Of a stretch of DNA of 64,000 nt, positions 54,371 to 63,260 are shown one piece after another. Source of the stretch: Campylobacter devanensis. GTDB taxonomy: Bacteria; Campylobacterota; Campylobacteria; Campylobacterales; Campylobacteraceae. A model generated the notes under the pieces. That model did not search any database and was not told the origin of the DNA. It worked only from the letters and a program-made list of their open reading frames with translations. Made by a program: the position numbers and the translations under genes. The stretch is taken from positions 496,001 to 560,000 of the forward strand of contig NZ_CP018788.1 of assembly GCF_002139915.1 (NCBI RefSeq), read 5' to 3'. Positions within the stretch are counted from its first letter, which is position 1. Each line of letters starts with the position of its first letter.

Positions 54371-55870
54371 TTAAAAATTAAAATATATAAATTCTACATA
54401 TGGAGTTATACTAAGTGTGATGAGTGCTATATATAGCAACAATCCAGCGAAAATTGCGTTTTTTAAATTTGGCTTAAATGAATTTAGCATCTCAATGCTA
54501 TTTTTGCGCATTAGAGTTATGATTAGTGCGATGATAAGATATATGATAGTATCATTTCTACCGCCAATTTGCTCTAAAATCAAAGGAAATCTAAGCTTTT
54601 GTGGCAATTCTATCCAGACAATCCCAAACATTCCTTTAAGCAAATTTAAAGCCCCATCTAAGTTTTGACTTCTGAAAAATATCCAAGTGATATTTAAAAA
54701 ATTAAATGTTATAAACCAGCAAAAAATTTTATAGATTTTTGAATTTGCGTATCTTAATGAGATATCAAAATATAGATAAATTCGATGAATCGCCATAGCA
54801 ACGCCATGAAGCGCACCCCAAATCACAAATCCCCATCCAGCACCATGCCAAATTCCACTTAAAAACGCTACAATAAAGAGATTTCTAAGGGTTAAAATCT
54901 TGCCAAATCTATTTCCGCCAAGTGGAATATATAGATAATCTTTTAAGAATCTACCTAAGGTTATGTGCCATCTACGCCAAAATTCGGTTATGCTTAATGA
55001 TTTATATGGCGAGTTGAAATTTATAGGCAAGATGATACCAAACATCAGCCCAAGCCCAATAGCCATATCACAATACCCACTAAAATCAAAATATAGCTGA
55101 AAAGTATATGAAAGCGATGTTACCCATGACTCTATGATATTCATTACCCCGCCATTTTCTACATAGCTAAATCCAGCATTAGCCCACTTCGCAAAGCTAT
55201 CTGCGATAAATACCTTTTTAAATAGTCCAATACTAAAGATAAATAGCCCTTTGGCTATGGATTGATATTGAGTAGGGATAGTCTCATTAGCTTTAAATTG
55301 TGGCATCATCTCTTTGTGATGGACTATTGGTCCGGCGATTAATTGCGGAAAGAAGCTGATAAACAAGCAATAATCTATAAAATCTATTTTTTTACCATGC
55401 TCCCTTAGGTCATTGATATCTACATTTTTATAGCAATCAGTTAAAAATGCGATCTGCTGAAAAGTGAAAAATGATATAGCCAAAGGCAAAACTATATGCG
55501 GCAAGGGGATATTGAAATTTAAATTTAAAATTTGATTAAAGAGATTGAAATTTTCTAAGAAAAAATCTGTATATTTAAAAAACCCAAGTAAGCTAAGATT
55601 AAGGATAATTCCAATGATTAAAAGGCTCTTACCCCCCCCCAATTTGGCTAATTTGATAGATAAAATTCTACTAGCGATAAGGTAATTTATCAAAATCGAC
55701 CCAACCAAAATAGGCAGATACAAAACATTCCAAAAAGCATAGAAAAATAGACTTCCAAGGACTAAAAATATATTAGAAGCCCTATGATAATTAAGGTATT
55801 TTAATAGATAAAATCCAACTATCATAACAGGCAAAAAGCCAAATATAAAAGCATAAGAGCTAAAAACCAT
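54371..55870 (-). CDS. MBOAT O-acyltransferase (AlgI/PatA-like) with a G9 tract
   Basis: About 499 residues from ATG 55870, behind AAAAGGAGA; the longer frame to 55897 is unlikely. There are about eleven membrane segments. The MBOAT marks are FFPQLIAGPIVHHKEMMPQF (about residues 178-197), FDFSGYCDMAIGLGLMFGI, the conserved WRRWHITLGRFLKDYLYIP and the invariant His in SGIWHGAGWGFVIWGALHG (about 342-360). It carries acyl groups across the inner membrane. A run of nine G encodes LGGG (codons around residue 79) and the gene is open with nine, so a change of one base would shut it off. Confidence 0.9.
   Translation of the reverse strand: MVFSSYAFIFGFLPVMIVGFYLLKYLNYHRASNIFLVLGSLFFYAFWNVLYLPILVGSILINYLIASRILSIKLAKLGGGKSLLIIGIILNLSLLGFFKYTDFFLENFNLFNQILNLNFNIPLPHIVLPLAISFFTFQQIAFLTDCYKNVDINDLREHGKKIDFIDYCLFISFFPQLIAGPIVHHKEMMPQFKANETIPTQYQSIAKGLFIFSIGLFKKVFIADSFAKWANAGFSYVENGGVMNIIESWVTSLSYTFQLYFDFSGYCDMAIGLGLMFGIILPINFNSPYKSLSITEFWRRWHITLGRFLKDYLYIPLGGNRFGKILTLRNLFIVAFLSGIWHGAGWGFVIWGALHGVAMAIHRIYLYFDISLRYANSKIYKIFCWFITFNFLNITWIFFRSQNLDGALNLLKGMFGIVWIELPQKLRFPLILEQIGGRNDTIIYLIIALIITLMRKNSIEMLNSFKPNLKNAIFAGLLLYIALITLSITPYVEFIYFNF
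55632..55640 (-). repeat. Poly-G tract (nine G on the coding strand)
   Basis: Nine C on the given strand, read as nine G in the MBOAT gene; the reading frame passes through as L-G-G-G-K. Runs of this kind in campylobacters slip during replication and switch surface genes on and off. Confidence 0.85.
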
Positions 55871-55991
55871 AAATCTCCTTTTGTAAAAATATCCCAAAAT
55901 AATAGCAAAAAATTGCTAAATTTAATCTATAGTTTATTGGATTTTAAAATTTTTTTTGTTATTCTTTTGGGATTTAATTAAAGGTATGTTG

Positions 55992-56981
55992 ATGTCAAAT
56001 TTAGGTAAGATTAGAGCCTTTGGCGAGTGGGAAGACCAAGAGCTTTTGATGCTTAGCATTCCGCATATTAATAGCGATTGGGCTGAGTATTTAGATGAAA
56101 TTTTAGATAGCTATGAAGAGTTAGTAAGGGTGGTTAGTAATTACCAAAAAGTGCTATTGATCGCCCCAAATTCAAGTGATTTTGTTAGGTTTAAGAAGTA
56201 TAAAAATTGCGAATTTTTACAAATTGATACCGATGATACTTGGATTAGAGATTATGGTGCGATAGATGTGAATTTAGGTGATGAGATTATCAGCTATGAT
56301 TTTAAATTCAACGCTTGGGGCGGTAAATTTAGCAGTAGCAAAGATGATGCAGTAAATAAGAAATTATTTGAGCATTTTGGAACTAAATTAGAAGAGATTA
56401 ATTTGATTTTAGAAGGTGGTAGTATCGATTTTAATGGTGATGGAGTAATGCTTACAACCACTGAGTGCTTATTAAATGATAATAGAAATAGACTTAGTAA
56501 AGATGAGCTTGAGATAAGGCTAAAAGATCTGTTTGGGTTAAAAAAGATAGTTTGGTTAAATCATGGATTTATAAAAGGCGATGACACCGATAGTCATATA
56601 GACACTCTAGCTAGATTTATATCCCCAAATACCATAGCTTACGCAGCTTGTGATGATGAGAGTGATGAGCATTTTGTGGAGTTAAATTTGATGAAAAAAG
56701 AGCTAGAATCTAGTGGATTTGAGCTTATAGCACTCAATTTACCTAAGCCAGTTTATTACAATGATAGACGCCTTGGAGCTACATATTGTAACTTTATCTT
56801 TATAAATGGTGCTTTGATAGTGCCTACATATGGAGATAAAATCGCAGATCAAAGGGCTATAAACTCTCTTAAAAAGGCCTTGCCAAATAGAGATATAATA
56901 GGCGTAGATAGTAGAGTCTTTATCAGACAAAATGGTAGCCTACACTGCTCAAGCCAAAATAGATTTAAAAGGATAAAATAG
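55992..56981 (+). CDS. aguA: Agmatine deiminase
   Basis: About 329 residues from ATG 55992; AAAGG lies seven bases upstream and the longer frame to 55956 is unlikely. The enzyme turns agmatine to N-carbamoylputrescine. Seen are DTDDTWIRDYGAI (about residues 85-97), KFNAWGGKF and NLILEGGSIDFNGDGVMLTT (about 137-156), WLNHGFIKGDDTDSHID (about 195-211), and the catalytic Cys in NGSLHCSSQN near the end. It runs straight into aguB, whose GTG overlaps its stop. Confidence 0.93.
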   Translation: MSNLGKIRAFGEWEDQELLMLSIPHINSDWAEYLDEILDSYEELVRVVSNYQKVLLIAPNSSDFVRFKKYKNCEFLQIDTDDTWIRDYGAIDVNLGDEIISYDFKFNAWGGKFSSSKDDAVNKKLFEHFGTKLEEINLILEGGSIDFNGDGVMLTTTECLLNDNRNRLSKDELEIRLKDLFGLKKIVWLNHGFIKGDDTDSHIDTLARFISPNTIAYAACDDESDEHFVELNLMKKELESSGFELIALNLPKPVYYNDRRLGATYCNFIFINGALIVPTYGDKIADQRAINSLKKALPNRDIIGVDSRVFIRQNGSLHCSSQNRFKRIK

Positions 56982-57847
56982 TGAAAGTAGCATTAATCGC
57001 ACATAGATATTATGGGGACAAAGATAGCACAATTAAGCATACTACACAGATGATTCAAAAAGCTGCTAAAGATGGAGCGCAGCTAGTCGTGCTTCAAGAG
57101 CTTCATCAAGGGGCGTATTTTTGTCAAGATGAGAGCGTGGGTAAATTTGATCTAGCAAATGATTATGAAAAAGATAAAATTTATTGGTCTAATGTAGCTA
57201 AGGATAATAAGGTAGTGCTAGTAACTTCGCTATTTGAGAAGAGAGCTGAGGGCTTATATCATAATACTTCAGTTGTATTTGATAGCGATGGAAAAGAAGC
57301 AGGCAAATATAGAAAGATGCATATCCCTGATGATCCAAATTTTTATGAGAAATTCTATTTTACGCCAGGTGATTTAGGTTTTAGGCCTATTGATACGAGT
57401 TTAGGTAGGCTTGGGGTTTTAGTTTGTTGGGATCAGTGGTATCCAGAAGCGGCTAGATTGATGGCTTTAAGCGGGGCTAAAATTTTGATATATCCAACGG
57501 CAATTGGATGGTTTGATGGAGACGATGAAGCGACTAAATCGGCTCAATTAGAAGCTTGGGTAGCAGTCCAAAGAGGGCATGCTGTAGCCAATAATCTACC
57601 TGTTATCGCTGTTAATCGTGTAGGATTTGAGAGCGATGAGTGCGGTGGTGGGATTAGATTTTGGGGGAATAGCTTTGTTTTTGATGCTCAAGGCGTGGAG
57701 CTATTTAGGTCAAATTCAACCGATGAGATCGTCCAAATAGTAGATATAGATATGAAAAAATGCGAAGAAGTTAGGCGATGGTGGCCGTTTTTAAGAGATA
57801 GAAGAGTTGAGTCTTACGGCGATATCACAAAAAGATTTATAGATTGA
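56981..57847 (+). CDS. aguB: N-carbamoylputrescine amidase
   Basis: A 288-residue nitrilase-superfamily enzyme turning N-carbamoylputrescine to putrescine, CO2 and ammonia. It starts with GTG 56981. The triad is Glu in LVVLQELHQGAYF (about residue 41), Lys in GKYRKMHIPDDPNFYEKFYF (about 117) and Cys in LGVLVCWDQWYPEAARLMA (about 150). With aguA it makes putrescine from agmatine. No arginine decarboxylase gene lies in the window. It overlaps the convergent YgjP-like gene by 11 bases. Confidence 0.93.
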   Translation: MKVALIAHRYYGDKDSTIKHTTQMIQKAAKDGAQLVVLQELHQGAYFCQDESVGKFDLANDYEKDKIYWSNVAKDNKVVLVTSLFEKRAEGLYHNTSVVFDSDGKEAGKYRKMHIPDDPNFYEKFYFTPGDLGFRPIDTSLGRLGVLVCWDQWYPEAARLMALSGAKILIYPTAIGWFDGDDEATKSAQLEAWVAVQRGHAVANNLPVIAVNRVGFESDECGGGIRFWGNSFVFDAQGVELFRSNSTDEIVQIVDIDMKKCEEVRRWWPFLRDRRVESYGDITKRFID

Positions 57848-58433
57848 GCCTATCTTTAAAATCAGGCATTAAACTTAGAATAAAATCATAAAATTGCTTT
57901 TGGTGGTGCGGATAGATGAGGTGAGCTAATTCATGAAGCACCACATATTCTATAAATCTCTTATCTCTTTGGATTAGCTGGGTGCTGAAATTTAAATACC
58001 TTTTTTTACTATTGCAGCTCCCCCACCTTGTGTTCATCTTTTTGATTCTTATGGCATTTATAGGTCTATTTATTTTAAGATTATATATATTTATATACTG
58101 GTTTATTAGATCTTTTAATATGCTATTTGCGTAGTTTGTAAAAGTTTGAATATCTGGTGTAAATATTTGATTATCAATAATTTTAAAATCTGGTGAAATT
58201 TGAATTTGATAGCTTTTACCTAGAAATTTTATAGAGTTTGGGTCTGTTTTTGGGATTTTTGATAGGGTTCTTTCTATCCATTTAGTATGAGATGAGATAA
58301 AGCTTTCTATCTGAAATTTGCTTGCATTGAGTGGAGCTACTAGCTTAATATCGCCAGTTTTAGTAATCTTTAAGCGTAGATATTTTACCCGTTTTTTGCT
58401 ATATTCTATTTTAAAACCCTCATACTCTATCAA
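57837..58433 (-). CDS. YgjP-like metallopeptidase (DUF45/M48-type)
   Basis: A 198-residue soluble protein. The zinc motif is VLHELAHLIYPHHQKQFYDF (about residues 167-186), with HELAH as ligand pair. The conserved MNTRWGSCNSKKRYLNFSTQLIQ (read in two parts, about 138-160) marks the YgjP/DUF45 family. No signal peptide is seen. Substrate unknown. Confidence 0.85.
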   Translation of the reverse strand: MIEYEGFKIEYSKKRVKYLRLKITKTGDIKLVAPLNASKFQIESFISSHTKWIERTLSKIPKTDPNSIKFLGKSYQIQISPDFKIIDNQIFTPDIQTFTNYANSILKDLINQYINIYNLKINRPINAIRIKKMNTRWGSCNSKKRYLNFSTQLIQRDKRFIEYVVLHELAHLIYPHHQKQFYDFILSLMPDFKDRLNL

Positions 58434-58595
58434 GCTAATTCCTTAAGATTAAATTTCAAGATTTTATCTAAATTATTGCTATATTTATTAAAAAATATTC
58501 AAAATTTAAATTTTAAATTTAAATATTTTTTAAATAAATAGTATTTGATTTAGTATTTGATTTTATTATTAAACTCTATTTTAGTAATGCTTTTG

Positions 58596-58601
58596 TATAA
58601 T
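58596..58601 (+). promoter_or_regulatory. -10 box of the MFS transporter gene
   Basis: TATAAT in TTTTGTATAATAC, 31 bases before ATG 58633, at the end of a 200-base AT-rich gap that otherwise shows only T- and A-runs and an AT palindrome near 58500. Confidence 0.5.
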
Positions 58602-58632
58602 ACTAGATTTAATTTTTTAAACAAGGAATAAG

Positions 58633-59928
58633 ATGGCTAGATCATTTAGTAGATCAGACATTAGAATTTTGGGGCTTTCATCTCTTGGTGGAATGCTTGA
58701 GTTTTATGATTTTATTATCTTTGTATTTTTTGCTTCTTATATATCATTGCTATTTTTTCCGGCTGATTTAGATCCATTTTGGGCTATTTTTAATACATAT
58801 GGCACCTTTGCTGCTGGATATTTAGCTAGGCCGATTGGTGGGGTGATTATGGCACATTTTGGGGATAAAAATGGCCGTAAAAATATGTTTATGCTCTCTA
58901 TTTTACTTATGGTTATTCCTACATTTTTATTAGGTATTATGCCAACATTTGAAAGTATTGGATATTTAGCACCAATTATTTTAGTTATTATTAGAATTTT
59001 ACAAGGTATTGCAATTGGCGGAGAGCTTCCTGGAGCGTGGGTATTTGTTAGTGAGCATGCACCTCGTGGAAAGCTATATACTAGCATAAGCATTCTAACA
59101 GCAGCAGTTGTAGCTGGTATCTTGCTTGGTAGTTTTGTTACTATGATTGTTAAAGATATTTGGAGTGATAATGAGATTAGAGATGGGATGTGGAGATTGC
59201 CATTTATTTTAGGTGGTGTCTTTGGGATTATATCTATATATCTTAGAAGATATTTAAGTGAAACTCCGGTATTTAAAGAGATGCAAGAGAGAAATGAGCT
59301 TGATAAAATTCCTTTAAAATCCATATTTAAATTTCATAAAATTGATAGTATCGCATCTATGCTTATCACTTGGGTTTTAACTGGATGTATTGTTGTTCTT
59401 ATACTTTTAATGCCAAATTTTATGCCTAAGGCATTTAACGCTGATGGAGTTGAGTTAGGGCGTCTTACAACTATATATATGCAGATGGGTGCTATAGTTC
59501 TTTTATGTTTTGGTTGTTTTATTTATGGTAGATTAAGTGATAAATATGGTATTGCTAAAACTACTTTAGTATTGGCTTTATTATTTTCAATTAGTGTTTA
59601 TGCCTATTTTGATGCGCTTTATAGTGGGGTGAGTTTTGAGATGGTTCTAGGGCTTTATTTGCTTAGTGGCTTACTGGCTTGTGTTGGTCCATGTGGGGCG
59701 CCATTTTTGATGATTGCAATATTTCCTAATAAACTTAGATTTAGTGGGATTTCATTTGCTTATAATATTGCTTATGCTATAGCTGGTGGTGTTACTACTC
59801 CATTTGCTACTGCTATGGTATTTAAATTTGACCCTATGTATTTGGCGTATTATATGGTAGTTCTTGGCTTTATAGCTGCTGGTTGTAGTATATGGTTTAT
59901 GCTTAGACGCAAAGATCTTAACATATAG
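58633..59928 (+). CDS. MFS transporter, metabolite:H+ symporter (ProP/KgtP-like)
   Basis: A 431-residue protein with twelve membrane segments. It starts SLGGMLEFYDFIIFVFFASY (about residues 17-36) and has the MFS loop motif GDKNGRKNMFMLS (about 79-91) and ILQGIAIGGELPGAWVFVSE (about 117-136), which marks the MHS family that takes up citrate, ketoglutarate, proline or betaine. The substrate cannot be told. ATG 58633 lies behind AAGGAATAAG and it has its own promoter. Confidence 0.88.
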   Translation: MARSFSRSDIRILGLSSLGGMLEFYDFIIFVFFASYISLLFFPADLDPFWAIFNTYGTFAAGYLARPIGGVIMAHFGDKNGRKNMFMLSILLMVIPTFLLGIMPTFESIGYLAPIILVIIRILQGIAIGGELPGAWVFVSEHAPRGKLYTSISILTAAVVAGILLGSFVTMIVKDIWSDNEIRDGMWRLPFILGGVFGIISIYLRRYLSETPVFKEMQERNELDKIPLKSIFKFHKIDSIASMLITWVLTGCIVVLILLMPNFMPKAFNADGVELGRLTTIYMQMGAIVLLCFGCFIYGRLSDKYGIAKTTLVLALLFSISVYAYFDALYSGVSFEMVLGLYLLSGLLACVGPCGAPFLMIAIFPNKLRFSGISFAYNIAYAIAGGVTTPFATAMVFKFDPMYLAYYMVVLGFIAAGCSIWFMLRRKDLNI

Positions 59929-59936
59929 GAATTGAT

Positions 59937-61865
59937 ATGGCTCTTATTGATCTTATAGAAGTTAGTAAAAAATTTGGCGATAAAATTATTTTAAATGAGA
60001 CGAATTTCAGTGTAAATGAAAAAGAAAGAATCGCCATAATAGGTAAAAATGGTGGCGGTAAGAGTACATTAATGAAGATCTTGCGTGGAGAGTGCGAGAT
60101 TGATAGCGGTAGAGTGATAAGGCAAAACTCAATAAGTATTGAGATGTTAGCTCAATCACCTAAATTTAATGATAATTTAAGCGTAAAAGATGCATTAAAT
60201 TATGAATTAAAAGAGATATTTGATGCTAGAGATGAGTATGAGAAAGTCCTAGCTCAAATGAGCAATGAGCATGAAAATCCTGAATTGCTCCACCTCCAAG
60301 ATGAGCTTGTTAAATTTATTGAGTCTAAAGATGGTTGGAATATAGAAAATAAAATTGAGAGAATTTTAGATAGTTTTGGCCTTAGAGAGTATGAAAATAG
60401 GCTTGTAAATAGCTTAAGCGGCGGGGAAATTCGCAGGGTTGCCTTGGGTGCTTTGATCCTTAAAAAGCCAGATGTTTTGTTGCTTGATGAGCCTACAAAC
60501 CATCTTGATGTTTATATGGTGAGATTTCTTGAAGAGCTATTATTAGCATCTAATCAAACAATTGTATTTATTAGTCACGATAGGTATTTTATCGATAGAC
60601 TTGCTACTCGTTCAGTTGAGATTGAAGATGGAGCATTAAGAAGTTTTGATGGAGGATATGCTAATTATCTAACCAAAAAAGAGGAAATTCTAAGAAGCTT
60701 AGCTAAATCTCACGAGACACTAATAAAAAATTTAAAAAGCGAAGAAGAGTGGTTAAGACGCGGTGTAAAAGCAAGGCTAAAACGCAATGAAGGTAGAAAA
60801 CAAAGAATCTTAGCTATGCGTGAAGAGGCTAAGAAAAATCCAGGATTAATTAGAAGAGTTAAACTAGAGCTAGAAAGAGCTAGTAAGAGTTTTAATGGTG
60901 GTGGATTAAATCAAAATCGCAAAAAGATGCTATTTGAGTGTAAAAATTTATCTAAAACTATAGATAATAAGGTACTTTTTAGCGATTTTAACGCTAGGGT
61001 TTTACAAGGTGAGCGCATAGGAATAGTAGGTAGAAATGGTAGCGGTAAATCTACTATGCTAAAGATATTGCTAGGAGAGCTAAGCCCAGATAGTGGTGTA
61101 ATCAATCGTGGCGATATCAAAATTGGCTATTTTGATCAAAGCAGAAAGAGTATTAGCGATGATAAGTCCTTAATTGAGCTATTTTGTCCCAATGGCGGCG
61201 ATCATATAATGGTTCGTGGAAGAAATTATCATGTCTATGGATATTTAAAGAATTTTCTATTTCCAAAAGAGTTTTTAGATAAGCCAGTTGGGGTATTAAG
61301 CGGTGGAGAGAAGAATCGTTTGGCCTTAGCTTTGCTATTTACCAAAGAGTATGATTGCTTGATTTTAGATGAGCCTACAAATGACCTTGATATAGCTACT
61401 ATCAATATTTTAGAGGAGTATCTGCTTAGCTTTGAAGGAGCGATATTAATAGTAAGCCATGATAGGTATTTTATAGATAAGATTACTAATAAGCTTTGGG
61501 CGTATGAAAATGGCAAAATCGAGCAAATTTATATGGAGTATAGTGAATACTTAGATATAGAAGAGGAGCTAAATCAGCTAAGTGATATAGAATCAGAGCT
61601 AGGTCAAAACATAGAAACTAAAGAGAAACAAAAAACATCTAAGGTTAAACTAACCTATAAGCAAAATCAAATTCTACAAAATCACCCAGCACTAATAGAA
61701 GCTTTAGAGAGCAGAATAAGTGAATTGAATCACGCTCTTTCAACCCCAGAAATTTACCAAAAAATAGGCTTACAAACTTTATTTGAAGAGCTTGAAGAGA
61801 AAAAGGGTGAATTGAATTTGCTAGAAAATGAGTATTTTGAGGTGCTTGAGCTTTCTCAAAATTAA
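59937..61865 (+). CDS. ABC-F ATPase (Uup/EttA type)
   Basis: A 642-residue soluble protein with two ABC domains. Walker A motifs are GKNGGGKSTLMK (about residues 35-46) and GRNGSGKSTMLK (about 364-375), signatures LSGGEIRRVALGALIL and LSGGEKNRLALALLF, Walker B motifs LLLDEPTNHLDVY and LILDEPTNDLDIA. The P-site linker (about 240-320) is rich in Lys, Arg and Glu. The C-terminal 80 residues are coiled coil with KVKLTYKQNQILQNHPALIE, as in Uup. ABC-F proteins act on ribosomes or in DNA repair. It follows the MFS gene after 8 bases. Confidence 0.93.
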   Translation: MALIDLIEVSKKFGDKIILNETNFSVNEKERIAIIGKNGGGKSTLMKILRGECEIDSGRVIRQNSISIEMLAQSPKFNDNLSVKDALNYELKEIFDARDEYEKVLAQMSNEHENPELLHLQDELVKFIESKDGWNIENKIERILDSFGLREYENRLVNSLSGGEIRRVALGALILKKPDVLLLDEPTNHLDVYMVRFLEELLLASNQTIVFISHDRYFIDRLATRSVEIEDGALRSFDGGYANYLTKKEEILRSLAKSHETLIKNLKSEEEWLRRGVKARLKRNEGRKQRILAMREEAKKNPGLIRRVKLELERASKSFNGGGLNQNRKKMLFECKNLSKTIDNKVLFSDFNARVLQGERIGIVGRNGSGKSTMLKILLGELSPDSGVINRGDIKIGYFDQSRKSISDDKSLIELFCPNGGDHIMVRGRNYHVYGYLKNFLFPKEFLDKPVGVLSGGEKNRLALALLFTKEYDCLILDEPTNDLDIATINILEEYLLSFEGAILIVSHDRYFIDKITNKLWAYENGKIEQIYMEYSEYLDIEEELNQLSDIESELGQNIETKEKQKTSKVKLTYKQNQILQNHPALIEALESRISELNHALSTPEIYQKIGLQTLFEELEEKKGELNLLENEYFEVLELSQN

Positions 61866-61874
61866 GGGATATCA

Positions 61875-63254
61875 ATGGTAGAAAATAGACAAACTTGGAG
61901 TTCTAGACTTACATATATTTTAGCTGTTGCGGGTGCTACTATCGGCTTTGGCGCTACTTGGCGTTTTCCATATTTAGTAGGCCAAAATGGCGGTGGTGCT
62001 TATGTTCTTATATTTTGTATAGCGATGATTGTTATTGGCATTCCAATGATTTTAGCTGAAAATGCCATAGGTAGAAGACTACATATCAACTCAGTAGATG
62101 CATTTGGTGGTTACGCAAATGGTAAAAAAGTAAATCCATTGTGGAAAATTGTCGGATGGATGGGGATTTGTGGCGCCTTTGGTATTATGGCGTATTATAT
62201 GGTAATTGGCGGTTGGGTGTTAGATTATATATATAATATTATTGTTGGTGGATTTGATATTTCACAGCCAATTAGTGCTGCTGTAACAGCTGAATTTTAT
62301 GAGACAAATATTATTAATTCGCCACTTGCTATTGGTATTATGACAGCTATTTTTGTGCTTATTAATTATATTATATTAGTAAAAGGTGCAGTAGATGGAA
62401 TAGAAAAGGCCGCTAAATATCTAATGCCATTACTATTTATATTGATGCTAGCTATGGTTGCTAGGAATGTCACACTTGATGGAGCTATTGAAGGTATTAA
62501 ATTCTATCTTACGCCTGATTTTAGTAAAATAACTATGAAGCTATTTATCGATGTTTTAGGTCAAGTTTTCTTTGCATTATCGCTTGGATTTGGGGTTATG
62601 ATTACACTTTCTAGCTTTTTAAGAAAGGATGAAGATCTTATAAAAACCTCAGTAATTACTGGGGTTGTAAATACCGTAATTGCCGTAGTAGCTGGATTTA
62701 TGATATTTCCATCTTTATTTACTTTTGGAATTTCTCCTGATAGTGGACCAAGTTTGGTATTTAAGAGTTTACCAATAGTATTTTCTAGTATGTTTGCTGG
62801 TCAGATTATGGCTATTGCATTTTTTGGGCTACTTATGATTGCGGCACTTACTACTTCGTTGCCAATTTATGAGGTTATTATTACTGTTTTAGAAGAAAAA
62901 TTTAAAATTAAACGCCATAATGCTATTGTGTTAGTACTTAGTGTAATTTTTGTAGTTGGCAATATCCCTTCTTTGATGGCGACAAATATCCTATCAGATA
63001 TTACAATTTTTGGTAAAAATATATTTGATGCTTATGATGCTATTAGTGCTACTATATTTTTTGTGCTGACTTCTTTGTTTTGTGCGCTTTTTGTTGGTTG
63101 GGTGCTAAAAGATGAGGCTAAAGCTGAGATAATGTATGGAACGAAAAGCTCAAAAACTATTGTAAATATGTGGTTTTATTATGTTAAATTTGTAATTCCA
63201 TTTATAATCTTAGTTGTATTTATTAGTAGTTTTTATAATAATTTTTTAAAGTGA
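61875..63254 (+). CDS. Neurotransmitter:sodium symporter (NSS) family transporter
   Basis: A 459-residue protein with about eleven or twelve membrane segments. The start is SSRLTYILAVAGATIGFGAT then WRFPYLVGQNGGGAYVLI (about residues 30-47), the sodium-binding core of NSS proteins. GIPMILAENAIGRR and the LITLSSF-type GFGVMITLSSFLRKDEDLIK (about 248-267) follow. Bacterial members move tryptophan, leucine or similar amino acids with sodium. It begins 10 bases after the ABC-F gene. Confidence 0.93.
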   Translation: MVENRQTWSSRLTYILAVAGATIGFGATWRFPYLVGQNGGGAYVLIFCIAMIVIGIPMILAENAIGRRLHINSVDAFGGYANGKKVNPLWKIVGWMGICGAFGIMAYYMVIGGWVLDYIYNIIVGGFDISQPISAAVTAEFYETNIINSPLAIGIMTAIFVLINYIILVKGAVDGIEKAAKYLMPLLFILMLAMVARNVTLDGAIEGIKFYLTPDFSKITMKLFIDVLGQVFFALSLGFGVMITLSSFLRKDEDLIKTSVITGVVNTVIAVVAGFMIFPSLFTFGISPDSGPSLVFKSLPIVFSSMFAGQIMAIAFFGLLMIAALTTSLPIYEVIITVLEEKFKIKRHNAIVLVLSVIFVVGNIPSLMATNILSDITIFGKNIFDAYDAISATIFFVLTSLFCALFVGWVLKDEAKAEIMYGTKSSKTIVNMWFYYVKFVIPFIILVVFISSFYNNFLK

Positions 63255-63260
63255 GTTTTT

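Noticed and set aside
58434-58632. AT-rich 200-base gap with palindromic AAATTTAAATTT-like sequence
   Set aside because: I considered an origin or a binding array, but it shows no repeated boxes; a plain promoter region is enough.
58737-59324. Long reading frame of 195 codons on the minus strand
   Set aside because: It lies wholly antisense to the MFS transporter gene, has no ribosome site and reads as low-complexity Ile/Ser/Pro text typical of a shadow frame.
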